Shown here piece by piece: positions 33,952-43,915 of a stretch of DNA of 64,000 nt. Under the pieces are notes generated by a model. It was not told the origin of the DNA. It did no database searches and saw nothing but the letters and a program-made list of their open reading frames with translations. Position 1 is the stretch's first letter. Each line of letters begins with the position of its first letter. Position numbers and translations under genes: made by a program. This DNA comes from Kribbella caucasensis (GTDB lineage Bacteria > Actinomycetota > Actinomycetes > Propionibacteriales > Kribbellaceae): assembly GCF_004361855.1 (NCBI RefSeq), contig NZ_SNWQ01000004.1:62001-126000 (forward strand), in the 5' to 3' direction.

Positions 33952-35088
33952 TCACGCACGAACTGTGCTCGGCAGGTGATCGACGGCGATCCGTTCCCCG
34001 AGCCGTCGCAGCAGTGGGGTGGGGTCGGCGATGCAGCGTCGTACGTCGGGTTCGAGGTCGGTCAGCGCGTACGCCGCGACGATGCCGACCTGATTCATCC
34101 GGGCAGGGTCGAGCCGATTGGTGCCACAGACAGCAACCACGGGGATACCGGTCGCCCTGGCCGCCGCAGCCACGCCGACGGCCGCCTTGCCGTGCAACGT
34201 CTGCTCGTCGAGCGCCCCCTCCCCGGTGACCACGAGGTCGACGCCGCCGAGCTGCTCATGAAACCCAACCAGGTCGAGCACAAGCTCAATCCCCGGCCGC
34301 AACTCCGCCCCAAGCAACGCCAACGCCGCAAACCCGACTCCTCCAGCAGCCCCCGCCCCCGCCGCACCCCGGAGGTCCCGCCCTGTCTGGCGGGTGACGA
34401 GGTCTGCCCAGTGGGTGAGGGCGGTATCGAGTACGTTGATCTGCACCCGGTCGGCGCCTTTCTGGGGGCCGTAGGTTGCGGCTGCGCCGTGTGGGCCGGT
34501 CAGCGGGTTGTCAACGTCGCAGGCGACGATGACTTCTACTCCTGCGAGTCGCTCGTCGAGTGCTGTCAGGTCGAGGGATGCCGCCTCGGACAGGGCTGCG
34601 CCGCCCTCGGCGAGGTCCTCACCGTTGCCGTTGAGCAGCCGGGCGCCGAGGGCTCGGACCAGACCGGCTCCCCCGTCCGTACTGGCGCTGCCGCCGATGC
34701 CGAGGATCACTCGGGTGCAGCCGCTGTCGATCGCGGCCGCCATGAGCTCGCCGGTACCGCGCGAGGTCGCGGTCATCGGAGCGAACTTGGCGCCTGGCAG
34801 CCGGATGAGACCGGAAACATCGGCCAGTTCGACGACGGCCACATCACCACGCCGGGCGAATCCACTGTGGACCGGCTCGCCAGTAGGACCCGAAGCAATC
34901 ACCGGTACCAGCTCGAAGCCCGCGGCGACGGCGGCGGCGAGAGTCCCCTCGCCGCCGTCCGCAACCGACACCGATCCGACGATCACGTCCGGGCGGACAC
35001 GTCGTACGCCGTCGCTCACCGCCGCCGCGACCTCGTCACTACTCAGCGTGCCCTTGAACTTGTCAGAGGCAACAACCACCTTCACCAT
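33952..35088 (-). CDS. glxK: Glycerate kinase
   Basis: A 378-residue enzyme of the GarK/GlxK family that phosphorylates glycerate, the last step of the glyoxylate-to-glycerate route. Typical segments are [13 protein letters not shown] at the start, [10 protein letters not shown] near residue 40, [15 protein letters not shown] near 130 and [17 protein letters not shown] near 290. It follows gcl by 10 bp and precedes allB. The name glxK is used for its context; garK is equivalent in chemistry. Confidence 0.94.
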   Translation of the reverse strand: MVKVVVASDKFKGTLSSDEVAAAVSDGVRRVRPDVIVGSVSVADGGEGTLAAAVAAGFELVPVIASGPTGEPVHSGFARRGDVAVVELADVSGLIRLPGAKFAPMTATSRGTGELMAAAIDSGCTRVILGIGGSASTDGGAGLVRALGARLLNGNGEDLAEGGAALSEAASLDLTALDERLAGVEVIVACDVDNPLTGPHGAAATYGPQKGADRVQINVLDTALTHWADLVTRQTGRDLRGAAGAGAAGGVGFAALALLGAELRPGIELVLDLVGFHEQLGGVDLVVTGEGALDEQTLHGKAAVGVAAAARATGIPVVAVCGTNRLDPARMNQVGIVAAYALTDLEPDVRRCIADPTPLLRRLGERIAVDHLPSTVRA

Positions 35089-35098
35089 CGCCGGCCCG

Positions 35099-36874
35099 TC
35101 AGCTGAGAGGCGCGAGTGCGGTTGGGGCGTCTTCGGGGCGTTCGGCCAGGTCCTCGAACTCGATCACGTTGTCGATCTCGAGGCCCATGGACACGTTGGT
35201 CACGCGCTCCAGGATGACCTCGACGACGACCGGGACCTGGTACTCGACCATCAGCTTCTTCGCCTGGTCGAGAGCGGGCAGGATCTCGTCCGGCTCGGTC
35301 ACCCGGACGGCCTTGCAGCCAAGCCCTTCGGCGACCTTGACGTGGTCGACGCCGTAACCGTTGAGCTCGGGGCTGTTGATGTTCTCGAACGACAGCTGCA
35401 CGCAGTAGTCCATGTCCAGCCCGCGCTGCGCCTGACGGATCAGCCCCAGGTACGAGTTGTTCACGACCACATGGATGTAGGGGATGTTGAACTGCGCACC
35501 GACCGCCAGCTCCTCGATCAGGAACTGGAAGTCGTAGTCACCCGACAACGCCACCACAATGCTGTCCGGGTCAGCCGTGGCAACGCCCAGCGTGGCGGGC
35601 ACCGTCCACCCAAGAGGCCCAGCCTGGCCCGCGTTGATCCAGTGCCGTGGCTTGTACACGTGCAGCATCTGCGCGGCCTGGATCTGCGACAGCCCGATGG
35701 TGCTGACGTAGCGGGTGTCGGGTCCGAAGGCCCGGTTCATCTCCTCGTAGACACGCTGCGGCTTGATCGGCACGGTGTCGAAGTGCGTCTTGCGCTGCAG
35801 CAAGCTCTTCCGCTGCCGGCACTCGTCCGCCCACGCGGAACGGTCGGCCAACCTACCCTCGGCCGCCCACTCACGCGCCACCTCGACGAAGATCGCCAGC
35901 GCCGCGTGAGCGTCGGAGACGATGCTGTAATCCGGCGCGAACACCCGGCCGATCTGGGTCGGCTCGATGTCCACGTGGACGAACTTCCGGCCCTCGGTGT
36001 ACGTCGCGACCGAGCCGGTGTGCCGGTTGGCCCAGCGATTGCCGATGCCGAGCACGAAGTCCGAGGCCAGCAGGGTGGCGTTGCCGTACCGGTGCGAGGT
36101 CTGCAGGCCCACCATGCCGGCGGTCAACGGGTGGTCGTCCGGGATTGTGCCCCAGCCCATCAGCGTCGGTACGACGGGAACCCCGACAACCTCGGCGAAC
36201 TCGACCAGCAGGTCGGCCGCGTCGGCGTTGACCACTCCACCACCGGCGACGATCAACGGCCGCGAAGCGTCGTTCAGCATCCCGAGCACCTTCTCCGCCT
36301 GGGCCCGGGTCGCGGCCGGCCGGGCCACCGGCAACGGCTCATAGGTGTCGATGTCGAACTCGATCTCGGTCAGCTGGACGTCGATCGGCAGGTCGATCAG
36401 CACCGGCCCAGGACGGCCGGAACGCATCAGCTGGAACGCCTTCTGGAACGTCCCCGGCACCTGGGCCGGTTCCATCACCGTGACGGCCCACTTGGCCACC
36501 GGCGCCGCGATCGACGCGATGTCGACCGCCTGGAAATCCTCCTTGTGCAGCTTGGCCACCGGTGCCTGGCCGGTGATGCACAGGATCGGGATCGAGTCGG
36601 CCGACGCGGAGTACAGGCCGGTGATCATGTCGGTCCCGGCCGGGCCCGACGTACCGATGCAGACGCCGATGTTGCCGGGCTTCGCGCGGGTGTAGCCCTC
36701 AGCCATGTGCGAGGCGCCCTCGACGTGGCGGGCCAGCACGTGCTTGATCCCGCCGTGCTTCTTCATCGCGCTGTAGAACGGGTTGATCGCGGCGCCGGGC
36801 AGCCCGAAGGTCTGGACGGAACCCTCCTTCTCCAGGATCAGGACCGCGGCGTCGACCGCGCGCATGCGTGCCAT
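35099..36874 (-). CDS. gcl: Glyoxylate carboligase
   Basis: A 591-residue ThDP enzyme that joins two glyoxylate molecules into tartronate semialdehyde with CO2 release. The usual catalytic Glu of ThDP enzymes is replaced by Val51 in ARHVEGASH, the known hallmark of glyoxylate carboligase. The ThDP/Mg motif is [19 protein letters not shown] near residue 450. Its start codon overlaps the stop of the upstream reductase gene, so the two are co-translated. This enzyme captures glyoxylate released from allantoin. Confidence 0.97.
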   Translation of the reverse strand: MARMRAVDAAVLILEKEGSVQTFGLPGAAINPFYSAMKKHGGIKHVLARHVEGASHMAEGYTRAKPGNIGVCIGTSGPAGTDMITGLYSASADSIPILCITGQAPVAKLHKEDFQAVDIASIAAPVAKWAVTVMEPAQVPGTFQKAFQLMRSGRPGPVLIDLPIDVQLTEIEFDIDTYEPLPVARPAATRAQAEKVLGMLNDASRPLIVAGGGVVNADAADLLVEFAEVVGVPVVPTLMGWGTIPDDHPLTAGMVGLQTSHRYGNATLLASDFVLGIGNRWANRHTGSVATYTEGRKFVHVDIEPTQIGRVFAPDYSIVSDAHAALAIFVEVAREWAAEGRLADRSAWADECRQRKSLLQRKTHFDTVPIKPQRVYEEMNRAFGPDTRYVSTIGLSQIQAAQMLHVYKPRHWINAGQAGPLGWTVPATLGVATADPDSIVVALSGDYDFQFLIEELAVGAQFNIPYIHVVVNNSYLGLIRQAQRGLDMDYCVQLSFENINSPELNGYGVDHVKVAEGLGCKAVRVTEPDEILPALDQAKKLMVEYQVPVVVEVILERVTNVSMGLEIDNVIEFEDLAERPEDAPTALAPLS

Positions 36875-37758
36875 CAGTCCGACGCCTTCCCGGAGAGACG
36901 CTCCACCCCGCGGAGCAGCGCGGAGTGGTCGAGTCCGCCGTCGCCGTTCGTACGGGCCGAGGCGACCAGTTGGGCGACCAGCGAGCCGAGCGGTACGACG
37001 ACACCCGCCTCCCGGGCGGCCGCGGTCACGATGCCCATGTCCTTGTGGTGCAGGTCGATCCGGAAGCCGGGCTGGAAGGAGCGCGACAGCATGTTCTCCT
37101 TCTTCTGGTTCAGCACCGTCGAACCGGCCAGTCCACCACCGAGCACTTCCAGAGCCGCCTTGGTGTCCACCCCGTACGCCTCCAGGAAGATCACGGCCTC
37201 GGACAGCGCCTGGATGTTGGCCGCGACGATCAACTGGTTGGCGGCCTTGACCGTCTGGCCGGAGCCGCTCGGACCCACGTGCACGACGGTCTTGCCGACG
37301 GTGTCGAAGAGCGGCTTGGCGACGGCGAAGTCGTCCGCCTGGCCGCCGACCATGATCGAGAGCGCGGCGTTCTTGGCACCGGCCTCGCCGCCGGACACCG
37401 GGGCGTCAAGCAACCGGAAGCCGAGCGCGCGGGCCTGCTCGGCCAGCTGCTGGGTGACGTCCGGCCGGATGCTGGAGAAGTCGATGATGAGGGTCCCGGT
37501 CTCGGCGTGCTGGAAGACGCCGTCCTCGCCGGCGAGCACCTGCTCGACGTCCGGAGAGTCCGGCACCATCACGCAGACCACGTCGGCGCCCTTGACCGCG
37601 TCGGCGATCGACGTCGCGGCGCGCCCACCGGCGGCGACCAGAGGTTGGGCCGGCTCCGGACTGCGGTCGAGGCCGGCGACGGTGTGACCGGCGGTGGCGA
37701 GATGAACGGCCATCGGGCTACCCATGATGCCGAGGCCGATGAAGGCGATATTCGTCAT
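36874..37758 (-). CDS. glxR: Tartronate semialdehyde reductase
   Basis: A 294-residue beta-hydroxyacid dehydrogenase with an N-terminal NAD(P) site ([14 protein letters not shown]), substrate loop [16 protein letters not shown] near residue 121 and catalytic Lys in [10 protein letters not shown] near 171. It reduces the product of glyoxylate carboligase to glycerate. It overlaps gcl by one base and is preceded by hyi at 21 bp. The family is unambiguous and the substrate is set by the neighbours. Confidence 0.95.
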   Translation of the reverse strand: MTNIAFIGLGIMGSPMAVHLATAGHTVAGLDRSPEPAQPLVAAGGRAATSIADAVKGADVVCVMVPDSPDVEQVLAGEDGVFQHAETGTLIIDFSSIRPDVTQQLAEQARALGFRLLDAPVSGGEAGAKNAALSIMVGGQADDFAVAKPLFDTVGKTVVHVGPSGSGQTVKAANQLIVAANIQALSEAVIFLEAYGVDTKAALEVLGGGLAGSTVLNQKKENMLSRSFQPGFRIDLHHKDMGIVTAAAREAGVVVPLGSLVAQLVASARTNGDGGLDHSALLRGVERLSGKASD

Positions 37759-37779
37759 GACTGAATCTCCAATGGTGGG

Positions 37780-38592
37780 TCAGCGGGAGGCGGCGCGGCG
37801 TTCGCGCGGCAGCCAGCCGAAGCTCTCGACAGTGGTGGTGGACGGCTTGTACTCGAGGCCGACCCAGCCGGTGTAGCCACCGGCCTCGAGGGCGGCGAGC
37901 TGGCGTTCGAGCGGAAGCGTTCCGGTGCCCGGCTCGTTGCGGCCGGGTGCGTCGGCGATCTGGACATGTGCGATCCGGCCGGCGTACTCGGTGATCACTC
38001 GATCGACGTCGTCGCCGTTGACCGCCAGGTGATAAAGGTCGGCAAGCAGGCCGACGTTCGGCGCCTGGACGCGATCGATGACGGCCTGTACGTCGGCGGC
38101 GGTCCGCAGCGGGTACCGCTCTGCCCCGCTCACCGGTTCCACGAGCACAGTGCCCTGAATCCGAGCCGCGGCGGCGGCCGCCAACCCCAGATTCTCGACG
38201 GCGAGGACGTCCTGCTCAGCCTCGGAGTGGCCGTCCTCCCGGTTGCCGTAGAGGGCGTTGAAGGCCCGGCAGCCGAGCCGCTCACCGATGCCGATAGTGA
38301 CGTCGATGTTGTCCCGAAACTCACCGGATCGCTTCGGCCAGGACACCAGGCCGCGGTCGCCGCCGGGCATGTCACCGGCGAAGAAGTTGAGGCCGACCAG
38401 CTGTACGCCGGCGTCCTCGATCGCTGTCACGAACGCGTCGATGTCAGTGTCCGACGGCACTGCCGAGGCGAACGGCCACCAGAACTCGACGGCGTCGAAG
38501 CCGGCCTGCTTGGCGGCCGCGGGGCGCTCCAACAGCGGCAGCTCGGTGAACAGGATCGAGCAGTTCACCTCATAACGCAGCGCGTGGCTCAT
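37780..38592 (-). CDS. hyi: Hydroxypyruvate isomerase
   Basis: A 270-residue TIM-barrel of the Hyi/xylose-isomerase-like family, which interconverts hydroxypyruvate and tartronate semialdehyde. Metal-site segments are TVLVEPVSGAERYPL (Glu near 148), GLLADLYHLAVNGDD and GLEYKPSTTTVESFGWL at the end. ATG 38592 has AAGGAG upstream. It is the first gene of the minus-strand operon and divergent from pucR. The shared 154-bp region carries two sites of the TTCCG-N5-CGGAA type. Confidence 0.94.
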   Translation of the reverse strand: MSHALRYEVNCSILFTELPLLERPAAAKQAGFDAVEFWWPFASAVPSDTDIDAFVTAIEDAGVQLVGLNFFAGDMPGGDRGLVSWPKRSGEFRDNIDVTIGIGERLGCRAFNALYGNREDGHSEAEQDVLAVENLGLAAAAAARIQGTVLVEPVSGAERYPLRTAADVQAVIDRVQAPNVGLLADLYHLAVNGDDVDRVITEYAGRIAHVQIADAPGRNEPGTGTLPLERQLAALEAGGYTGWVGLEYKPSTTTVESFGWLPRERRAASR

Positions 38593-38607
38593 GGCGCTCT
38601 CCTTGCA

Positions 38608-38643
38608 TTCCGCATCGTGGAAATCTGTTTCTGCTTTGCGAAA
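38608..38643. promoter_or_regulatory. Pair of IclR-type sites in the hyi/pucR promoter region
   Basis: TTCCGCATCGTGGAA (38608-38622) and TTCTGCTTTGCGAAA (38629-38643) match the perfect palindrome in front of the iclR gene at 9 and 8 of 10 arm positions. They are spaced 21 bp apart, two helical turns, so two dimers could bind the same face. Confidence 0.6.
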
Positions 38644-38746
38644 TGACCATAAGATGCAGTTAGTGAAGGCGTCAAGCGGTGTGGGCGTTGTACGTTCCTC
38701 CAAGGACCGGAATCTCGGTCACCGCATCGACCAGAGGAGGTGCGCC

Positions 38747-40279
38747 GTGCTGCTGTCCGAGCTGCTCGACGCGCCGGAGCTGGGGCTTCGCCTGCTCTTC
38801 ACCACCCCGGATGCGCTGGACCGTCCGATCGGCCGGGTGGTCACCACCGACCTGCTCGAACCCGGCAACTACCTCAGCGGCGGCGAACTGGTCCTCACCG
38901 GTCTGGTCTGGCGGCGTAGCGACGGGGACAGCGAGGTCTTCGTCGCGTCGATGGCCGGGCGGGGCGCCACCACGATCCTGGCCGGCAAGGCGTTGTTCGG
39001 GTCTGTCCCGGACGACCTGCTCGAGGCCTGCCGTCGGCACGAGGTCACACTCGTCGAGGTTCCCACGGAGGTCGCGTTCGCTGATGTCGCCGAGCACGTG
39101 GCGGCCGCGAGTTCGGCCGAGACGGGCGCCCGGTTGTCCGCGAGTCTCGTCCGTCAGCGGCAACTGCTCTCGGCGATCGCGTCCGGCCGTAGTCTCGATG
39201 AGCTCGCGGCCCGGATCTCCACCGAGATCGGACACGACTGCCGGGTGATCACAGCCACCGGTCGGCACGTCGTACCGGGTCCTGGACCGTTGGACGACGA
39301 GACGCTCGACGCGGTCACCCGGCGGTTTCTGACCGCGGATCGCACTCCCGCGGTCGCCGACGCCGGCGGCGCGTCGTACAGCCTCTTCCCGGTCGGATCA
39401 GGTCTCGGCAACCGGCTGACTGCCTGGGCGCTGGTCATCGAGGGCGACCACACGAAGTGGTCGGGCGACCATGTCGAGGCGGTGCACGAGCTGTGCGCGA
39501 TCGCCGCCCTGGACCGCGCCCGGCGGGACGAGGGTCGGCTGGCGTTGCGCCCCCTGGTGGCGGACGCGCTGGCGATGGTCGAGTCCGGCGCCCCGTACGC
39601 CGAGGTCGCCACCCGGCTTCGGCAAGCCGGTGCGCAGTCGGACCGGCCGATGGTCGTCGCCATCGCCGAACTCCGGGACGACGGGTCGGCCGACGTCGCG
39701 ATGTCGATTTTCGAGGACGTCGCGCTCACGGTCGGTCCCGCGATAGTGGCGCCGGGACGGGACGGCCTGCTGGTCGGGTTGTTGCCGTCCTCCCCGGAGC
39801 TCCCCGACCTGCTGCGCCGTGCGTTCGCCAGGCTCGCGCCCGGCCTCGTGCGCGCCAGGCTCGCGGTCGGCGTCAGCGGCGAGACCGTCATCGATGCGTT
39901 GGCGGGCGCGCTCGAGGAGGCACGGTCCGCACACCGGGTCGCTCGGGTCGGCGGTACGCCGGTGTCGGTAGTGACCTCCGACGAGGTCGCCTCGCATGTC
40001 CTCCTGCTCGCCACGGTGCCCGACGACGTTCGGCGGACCTATACGAACCGGGTGCTCGGGCCGGTACTAGAGCACGATCGCCGGACTCATACCGAGCTGA
40101 TCGCCACGTTGCGGGAGTTCCTCGCCTGCTCGGGTTCGTGGTCGCGGACCGCCGAGTCGCTGCATCTCCACGTCAACACGGTCCGCTACCGGATCGAACG
40201 CGTAGAGCAACTGACCGGACGGGATCTGTCCAGTCTCGAGGACCGGGTCGACGTGTTCCTCGCGCTCAAGTCGCTCTAA
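38747..40279 (+). CDS. pucR: PucR-family transcriptional regulator
   Basis: A 510-residue regulator with an N-terminal purine-catabolism (PucR) domain (residues 1-120), a middle GGDEF-like domain and a C-terminal HTH_30 helix-turn-helix (SGSWSRTAESLHLHVNTVRYRIERVEQLTG). PucR proteins activate purine-degradation genes in response to intermediates such as allantoin. The GTG at 38747 has GAGGAGG upstream; the frame continues to 38591 but that part lies in the shared promoter. It is divergent from the allantoin/glyoxylate operon and precedes the permease-xdh unit. Confidence 0.92.
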   Translation: MLLSELLDAPELGLRLLFTTPDALDRPIGRVVTTDLLEPGNYLSGGELVLTGLVWRRSDGDSEVFVASMAGRGATTILAGKALFGSVPDDLLEACRRHEVTLVEVPTEVAFADVAEHVAAASSAETGARLSASLVRQRQLLSAIASGRSLDELAARISTEIGHDCRVITATGRHVVPGPGPLDDETLDAVTRRFLTADRTPAVADAGGASYSLFPVGSGLGNRLTAWALVIEGDHTKWSGDHVEAVHELCAIAALDRARRDEGRLALRPLVADALAMVESGAPYAEVATRLRQAGAQSDRPMVVAIAELRDDGSADVAMSIFEDVALTVGPAIVAPGRDGLLVGLLPSSPELPDLLRRAFARLAPGLVRARLAVGVSGETVIDALAGALEEARSAHRVARVGGTPVSVVTSDEVASHVLLLATVPDDVRRTYTNRVLGPVLEHDRRTHTELIATLREFLACSGSWSRTAESLHLHVNTVRYRIERVEQLTGRDLSSLEDRVDVFLALKSL

Positions 40280-40430
40280 CCGCCCGGTTTGGGTGATCGC
40301 ACAGATCCGGCCCCGCCGGAGCGACCCAAGTTCGGAGGTTCATCGGGTGCAATCCGGTCCCACCTGAGCCCAAGCTGTCGTGCAGGTCACTCCCCCGCGA
40401 CCCCTTGAGCTTCCGAGGAAGGTGCCCCCG

Positions 40431-42356
40431 ATGGCAATCCTACGACCAGGCCGCCGAGCCACCCGTCACCCTGTCGACGAGGTGCTGCCCGCGGGCAAGC
40501 TCGCCGTGTACGGCACCCAGCATGTCCTGGCCTTCTACGCCGGCGCGGTGATCGTACCGATCCTGCTGGCGAACGCGATCGGGCTGAGCACCGAGCAACT
40601 CATTCACCTGATCAACGCCGACCTGTTCACCTGTGGCATCGCGTCCATCATCCAGTCCGTCGGGTTCTGGAAGGTCGGCGTCCGGCTTCCGCTGCTGCAA
40701 GGTGTGACCTTCACGGCGGTCTCGCCGATGATCGCGATAGGCCTCGCCGCTGGGGGCGGTACGGACGGCCTGTTGGTGATCTACGGCGCGGTGATCGTGG
40801 CCGGTCTGGCTACGTTCCTGATCGCGCCGTTCTTCAGCAAGCTGATCCGCTTCTTCCCACCGGTGGTCACCGGCTCGGTCATCACGATCATCGGCCTGGC
40901 GCTGCTGCCGGTCGCGGCCGCGGACGCCACCGGCGGCGCCGGTCCGACCTCGGACCCGACCAGCGGCAAGAACCTGGCGTACGCGTTGGGAACGCTCGCC
41001 CTGATCGTGCTGATCCAGCGGGTCTTCAAGGGCTTCATGGCAACGGTCGCGGTACTCGTCGGCCTGGTCGTCGGCACCGGCGTCGCGTGGGCCTTCGGGG
41101 ACGCCCACTTCGATGCCGTCGGCAACTCGAACTGGGTCGGCGTGACCACCCCGTTCCACTTCGGCTGGCCGCAGTTCTCGGTCGCCGCGATCATCTCCAT
41201 GATCGTGGTCATGCTCATCACCGCGGTCGAGACGACTGGTGACGTCTTCGCAACCGGTGAGATCGTCGAGAAGCGGATCGGCCGCGAGGACATCGCCCGC
41301 GCCCTGCGCGCCGACGGCCTGGCCACCACCCTGGGCGGCGTCTTCAACTCCTTCCCCTACACCTGTTTCGCCGAGAACGTCGGCCTGGTCCGGCTCACCC
41401 GGGTGAAGAGCCGCTGGGTGGTCGCGGCGGCCGGCGTGATCATGATCCTGCTCGGCCTGGTGCCGAAGGCCGGCGCCATCGTCGCCGGTATCCCGCACCC
41501 CGTGCTGGGCGGCGCCGCCCTGGCGATGTTCGCCACTGTGGCCGTCGTCGGCTTCCAGACCCTGGCCAAGGTCGACTTCCACGACCACCGGAACGTGGTC
41601 ATCGTGGCGACCAGCGTCGGCCTGGCCATGTACGTCACCGCGCAGCCGCAGGTCGCCCAGGCGGTGCCGGGCTGGGCCGAGATCATCTTCGGCAGCGGCA
41701 TCACGCTCGGCAGCCTGACCGCGATCGGGCTCAACCTCCTGTTCCACCACGTGGGCAAGGACTTCGGCCCCGCGGTGGCCGGGCATCCGGGCGGCGAGAC
41801 CGTACGGCTGGACCAGGTCAACCGGATGAGCCGCGAGGAGTTCGTGGAGACCTTCGCCGGCCTGTTCCAGGGACCTCGCTGGATGGTCGAACGCGCCTGG
41901 GACATGCGGCCGTTCACCGACACCCACGCCCTGCGACGCTCGTTCCAGGAGGCGCTCTTCTCCGGATCGCACGAGGAACAGCGCCAGCTGATCGAGGCGT
42001 ATCCGCAGCTCGGTTCGCAGTTCGTTGCCGACGGCCTCAGTGGCGAGGCGTCGCTGCGGGACCAGTCCGCGCGCGGCCTGACCTTCCTGGCCGAGTCGGA
42101 TCGCGACGAGCTGGCGGCGATCACCGAGGCGTACCGTGAGCGTTTCGGCTTCCCGCTGGTCATCTCGGTACGGGACGCGGAGTCCTTCGACCGGATCGTC
42201 GAGCAGGGCCGGGACCGCCTCGGTAACTGCGAGAACCAGGAGCACGCCGCCGCGCTGCTCGAGATCGCGAAGATCGCCGGTTACCGGTACGACGACTTCC
42301 TGCAGGACGCCAACCCCATCCACAGTGCCCGAACCCGCTGGAGCAGCAGCCGATGA
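40431..42356 (+). CDS. NCS2 purine permease fused to an OHCU-decarboxylase-like domain
   Basis: A 641-residue protein. Residues 10-460 form a 12-14 helix nucleobase:cation symporter of the xanthine/urate group (QHVLAFYAGAVIVPIL; ETTGDVFATGEIV; GVFNSFPYTCFAENVGLV). Residues about 475-641 form a UraD-type domain with the conserved end YRERFGFPLVISVR. The catalytic His of OHCU decarboxylases (AHPRIGD in the stand-alone uraD here) is Tyr524 in EAYPQLGSQ, so this domain is probably not an active decarboxylase of the known type. GAGGAAGG precedes ATG 40431. The stop overlaps xdhA. Confidence 0.92.
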   Translation: MAILRPGRRATRHPVDEVLPAGKLAVYGTQHVLAFYAGAVIVPILLANAIGLSTEQLIHLINADLFTCGIASIIQSVGFWKVGVRLPLLQGVTFTAVSPMIAIGLAAGGGTDGLLVIYGAVIVAGLATFLIAPFFSKLIRFFPPVVTGSVITIIGLALLPVAAADATGGAGPTSDPTSGKNLAYALGTLALIVLIQRVFKGFMATVAVLVGLVVGTGVAWAFGDAHFDAVGNSNWVGVTTPFHFGWPQFSVAAIISMIVVMLITAVETTGDVFATGEIVEKRIGREDIARALRADGLATTLGGVFNSFPYTCFAENVGLVRLTRVKSRWVVAAAGVIMILLGLVPKAGAIVAGIPHPVLGGAALAMFATVAVVGFQTLAKVDFHDHRNVVIVATSVGLAMYVTAQPQVAQAVPGWAEIIFGSGITLGSLTAIGLNLLFHHVGKDFGPAVAGHPGGETVRLDQVNRMSREEFVETFAGLFQGPRWMVERAWDMRPFTDTHALRRSFQEALFSGSHEEQRQLIEAYPQLGSQFVADGLSGEASLRDQSARGLTFLAESDRDELAAITEAYRERFGFPLVISVRDAESFDRIVEQGRDRLGNCENQEHAAALLEIAKIAGYRYDDFLQDANPIHSARTRWSSSR

Positions 42357-43915
42357 GTACGACGATCCCGGACCGGCGAGTGTCAGCGGTCAAGGTCAAC
42401 GGCAAGGACCTCGCCTTCGATGGCGTGGCCGTCCACACGACCTTGCTGGACTGGCTCCGCGACCGTGGGCTGACCGGAGCCAAGGAGGGTTGCGCCGAAG
42501 GTGAGTGTGGCGCGTGCTCGGTGCTGGTCGCCCGGCCCGGGATCGACACTGCCACCGAGTGGACCGCGGTGAACGCGTGTCTGCTGCCGGCCGCTGCCCT
42601 CGACGGTCAGGAGGTCATCACCGCCGAGGGTTTGGGGTCGAGCACGGCCCTGCATCCGGTCCAACAGGAGCTGGCCGTCCGGGGCGGATCGCAGTGCGGG
42701 TTCTGTACTCCGGGATTCGTGTGCAGCATGGCCGCGGAGTACTACCGCCCCGGCCGTACTGCGTCCTCGGCCGACCGTACGACGCCCGCAGCCGACCGTA
42801 CTTCGGCGAGCGCCGACCGTACTGCGGCCGCGGGCGGCGGGTGTGATCACGAGCACGGGCCCAACGGCTTCGATCTCCATGCGCTCAGCGGAAACCTCTG
42901 CCGGTGCACGGGTTATCGCCCGATCCGGGACGCGGCGTACGCGCTCGGTGGTCCGGAAGCGGACGACGCGCTCGCGGCCCGGACGTCCACCCCACCACCC
43001 CCGCCGGCGCCCACCCGGTTGGAGGTAGCGGGAGCGGAGTTCCTCCGGCCGGCGGGACTCGACGAAATACTCGAGCTACTGGCAGACCGGCCTGATGCAC
43101 AAATCGTGGCAGGGTCGACCGACCTCGGGGTGGAGGTGAACATCCGCGGCGTACGGGCTCCCCTGGTCGTCGCCGTGGACAGGCTTTCCGAGCTGCGGGA
43201 GTTCACGTTCGGGGCGGACGAGACGACCGGGGCGGTGGGGCGGGGAAGGAATCAAATCAGCATCGGTGCAGCGCTCACGTTGAGCGAGATCGAGCGACTG
43301 CTTGCCGGACGGGTACCGCTGCTGGCGCAGATGTTCCCCCAGTTCGCCTCCCGGCTGATCCGCAACGGCGCCACGATCGGCGGCAACCTCGGCACCGCGT
43401 CGCCAATCGGCGACACCCCGCCCGCGCTGCTGGCCCTCGACGCTTCGCTCGTACTAGCGTCCAGCCGCGGCGAACGTGTGGTGCCGCTCGCGGACTACTT
43501 CACCGGCTACCGGCAAACCCTGAAAGCGCCAGACGAGCTGATCCGGACCATCCTGATCCCATTGCCGCTCGCAACTACCACCGCTTTCCACAAGATCGCC
43601 AAGCGACGCCTCGACGACATCTCAAGCGTCGCGGTCGGCTATTCAGTCGAGGTGGTGGATGGAGTAGTCGATAGCGCCCGGATCGGGCTCGGCGGGGTGG
43701 CCGCGACACCGCTTCGCGCGCGGGCGACCGAGGACGCGTTAACCGGTCGGCCATGGACCGAGAAGACGGTGCGCGAGGCGGCCGCAGTACTGGCTGGCGA
43801 GGGCACACCGATGGACGACCACCGCGCGAGCGCGTCGTACCGCTCGGCGATGCTCGGTCAGTCGCTGCTTCGCTTCTACGCCCAAAACCTCGCAGCAGAA
43901 GGGGTCAGCGCATGA
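42353..43915 (+). CDS. xdhA: Xanthine dehydrogenase, [2Fe-2S] and FAD subunit
   Basis: A 520-residue protein joining the small and medium subunits of xanthine dehydrogenase. Iron-sulfur ligands are C47, C52, C55 and C76, then C115, C118, C183 and C185. The FAD domain has IVAGSTDLGVEVNIRG and RNGATIGGNLGTASPIGD. Between C118 and C183 lies an extra segment of about 30 residues (132-165) made of repeated SADRT units coded by a DNA tandem repeat, which most homologues lack. ATGA overlaps join it to the permease before and xdhB after. Confidence 0.95.
   Translation: MSTTIPDRRVSAVKVNGKDLAFDGVAVHTTLLDWLRDRGLTGAKEGCAEGECGACSVLVARPGIDTATEWTAVNACLLPAAALDGQEVITAEGLGSSTALHPVQQELAVRGGSQCGFCTPGFVCSMAAEYYRPGRTASSADRTTPAADRTSASADRTAAAGGGCDHEHGPNGFDLHALSGNLCRCTGYRPIRDAAYALGGPEADDALAARTSTPPPPPAPTRLEVAGAEFLRPAGLDEILELLADRPDAQIVAGSTDLGVEVNIRGVRAPLVVAVDRLSELREFTFGADETTGAVGRGRNQISIGAALTLSEIERLLAGRVPLLAQMFPQFASRLIRNGATIGGNLGTASPIGDTPPALLALDASLVLASSRGERVVPLADYFTGYRQTLKAPDELIRTILIPLPLATTTAFHKIAKRRLDDISSVAVGYSVEVVDGVVDSARIGLGGVAATPLRARATEDALTGRPWTEKTVREAAAVLAGEGTPMDDHRASASYRSAMLGQSLLRFYAQNLAAEGVSA

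Noticed and set aside
34508..37687. Long plus-strand open frame of 1059 codons
   Set aside because: It lies antisense to glycerate kinase, gcl and glxR, which have full family motifs; the frame is a high-GC shadow without domains.
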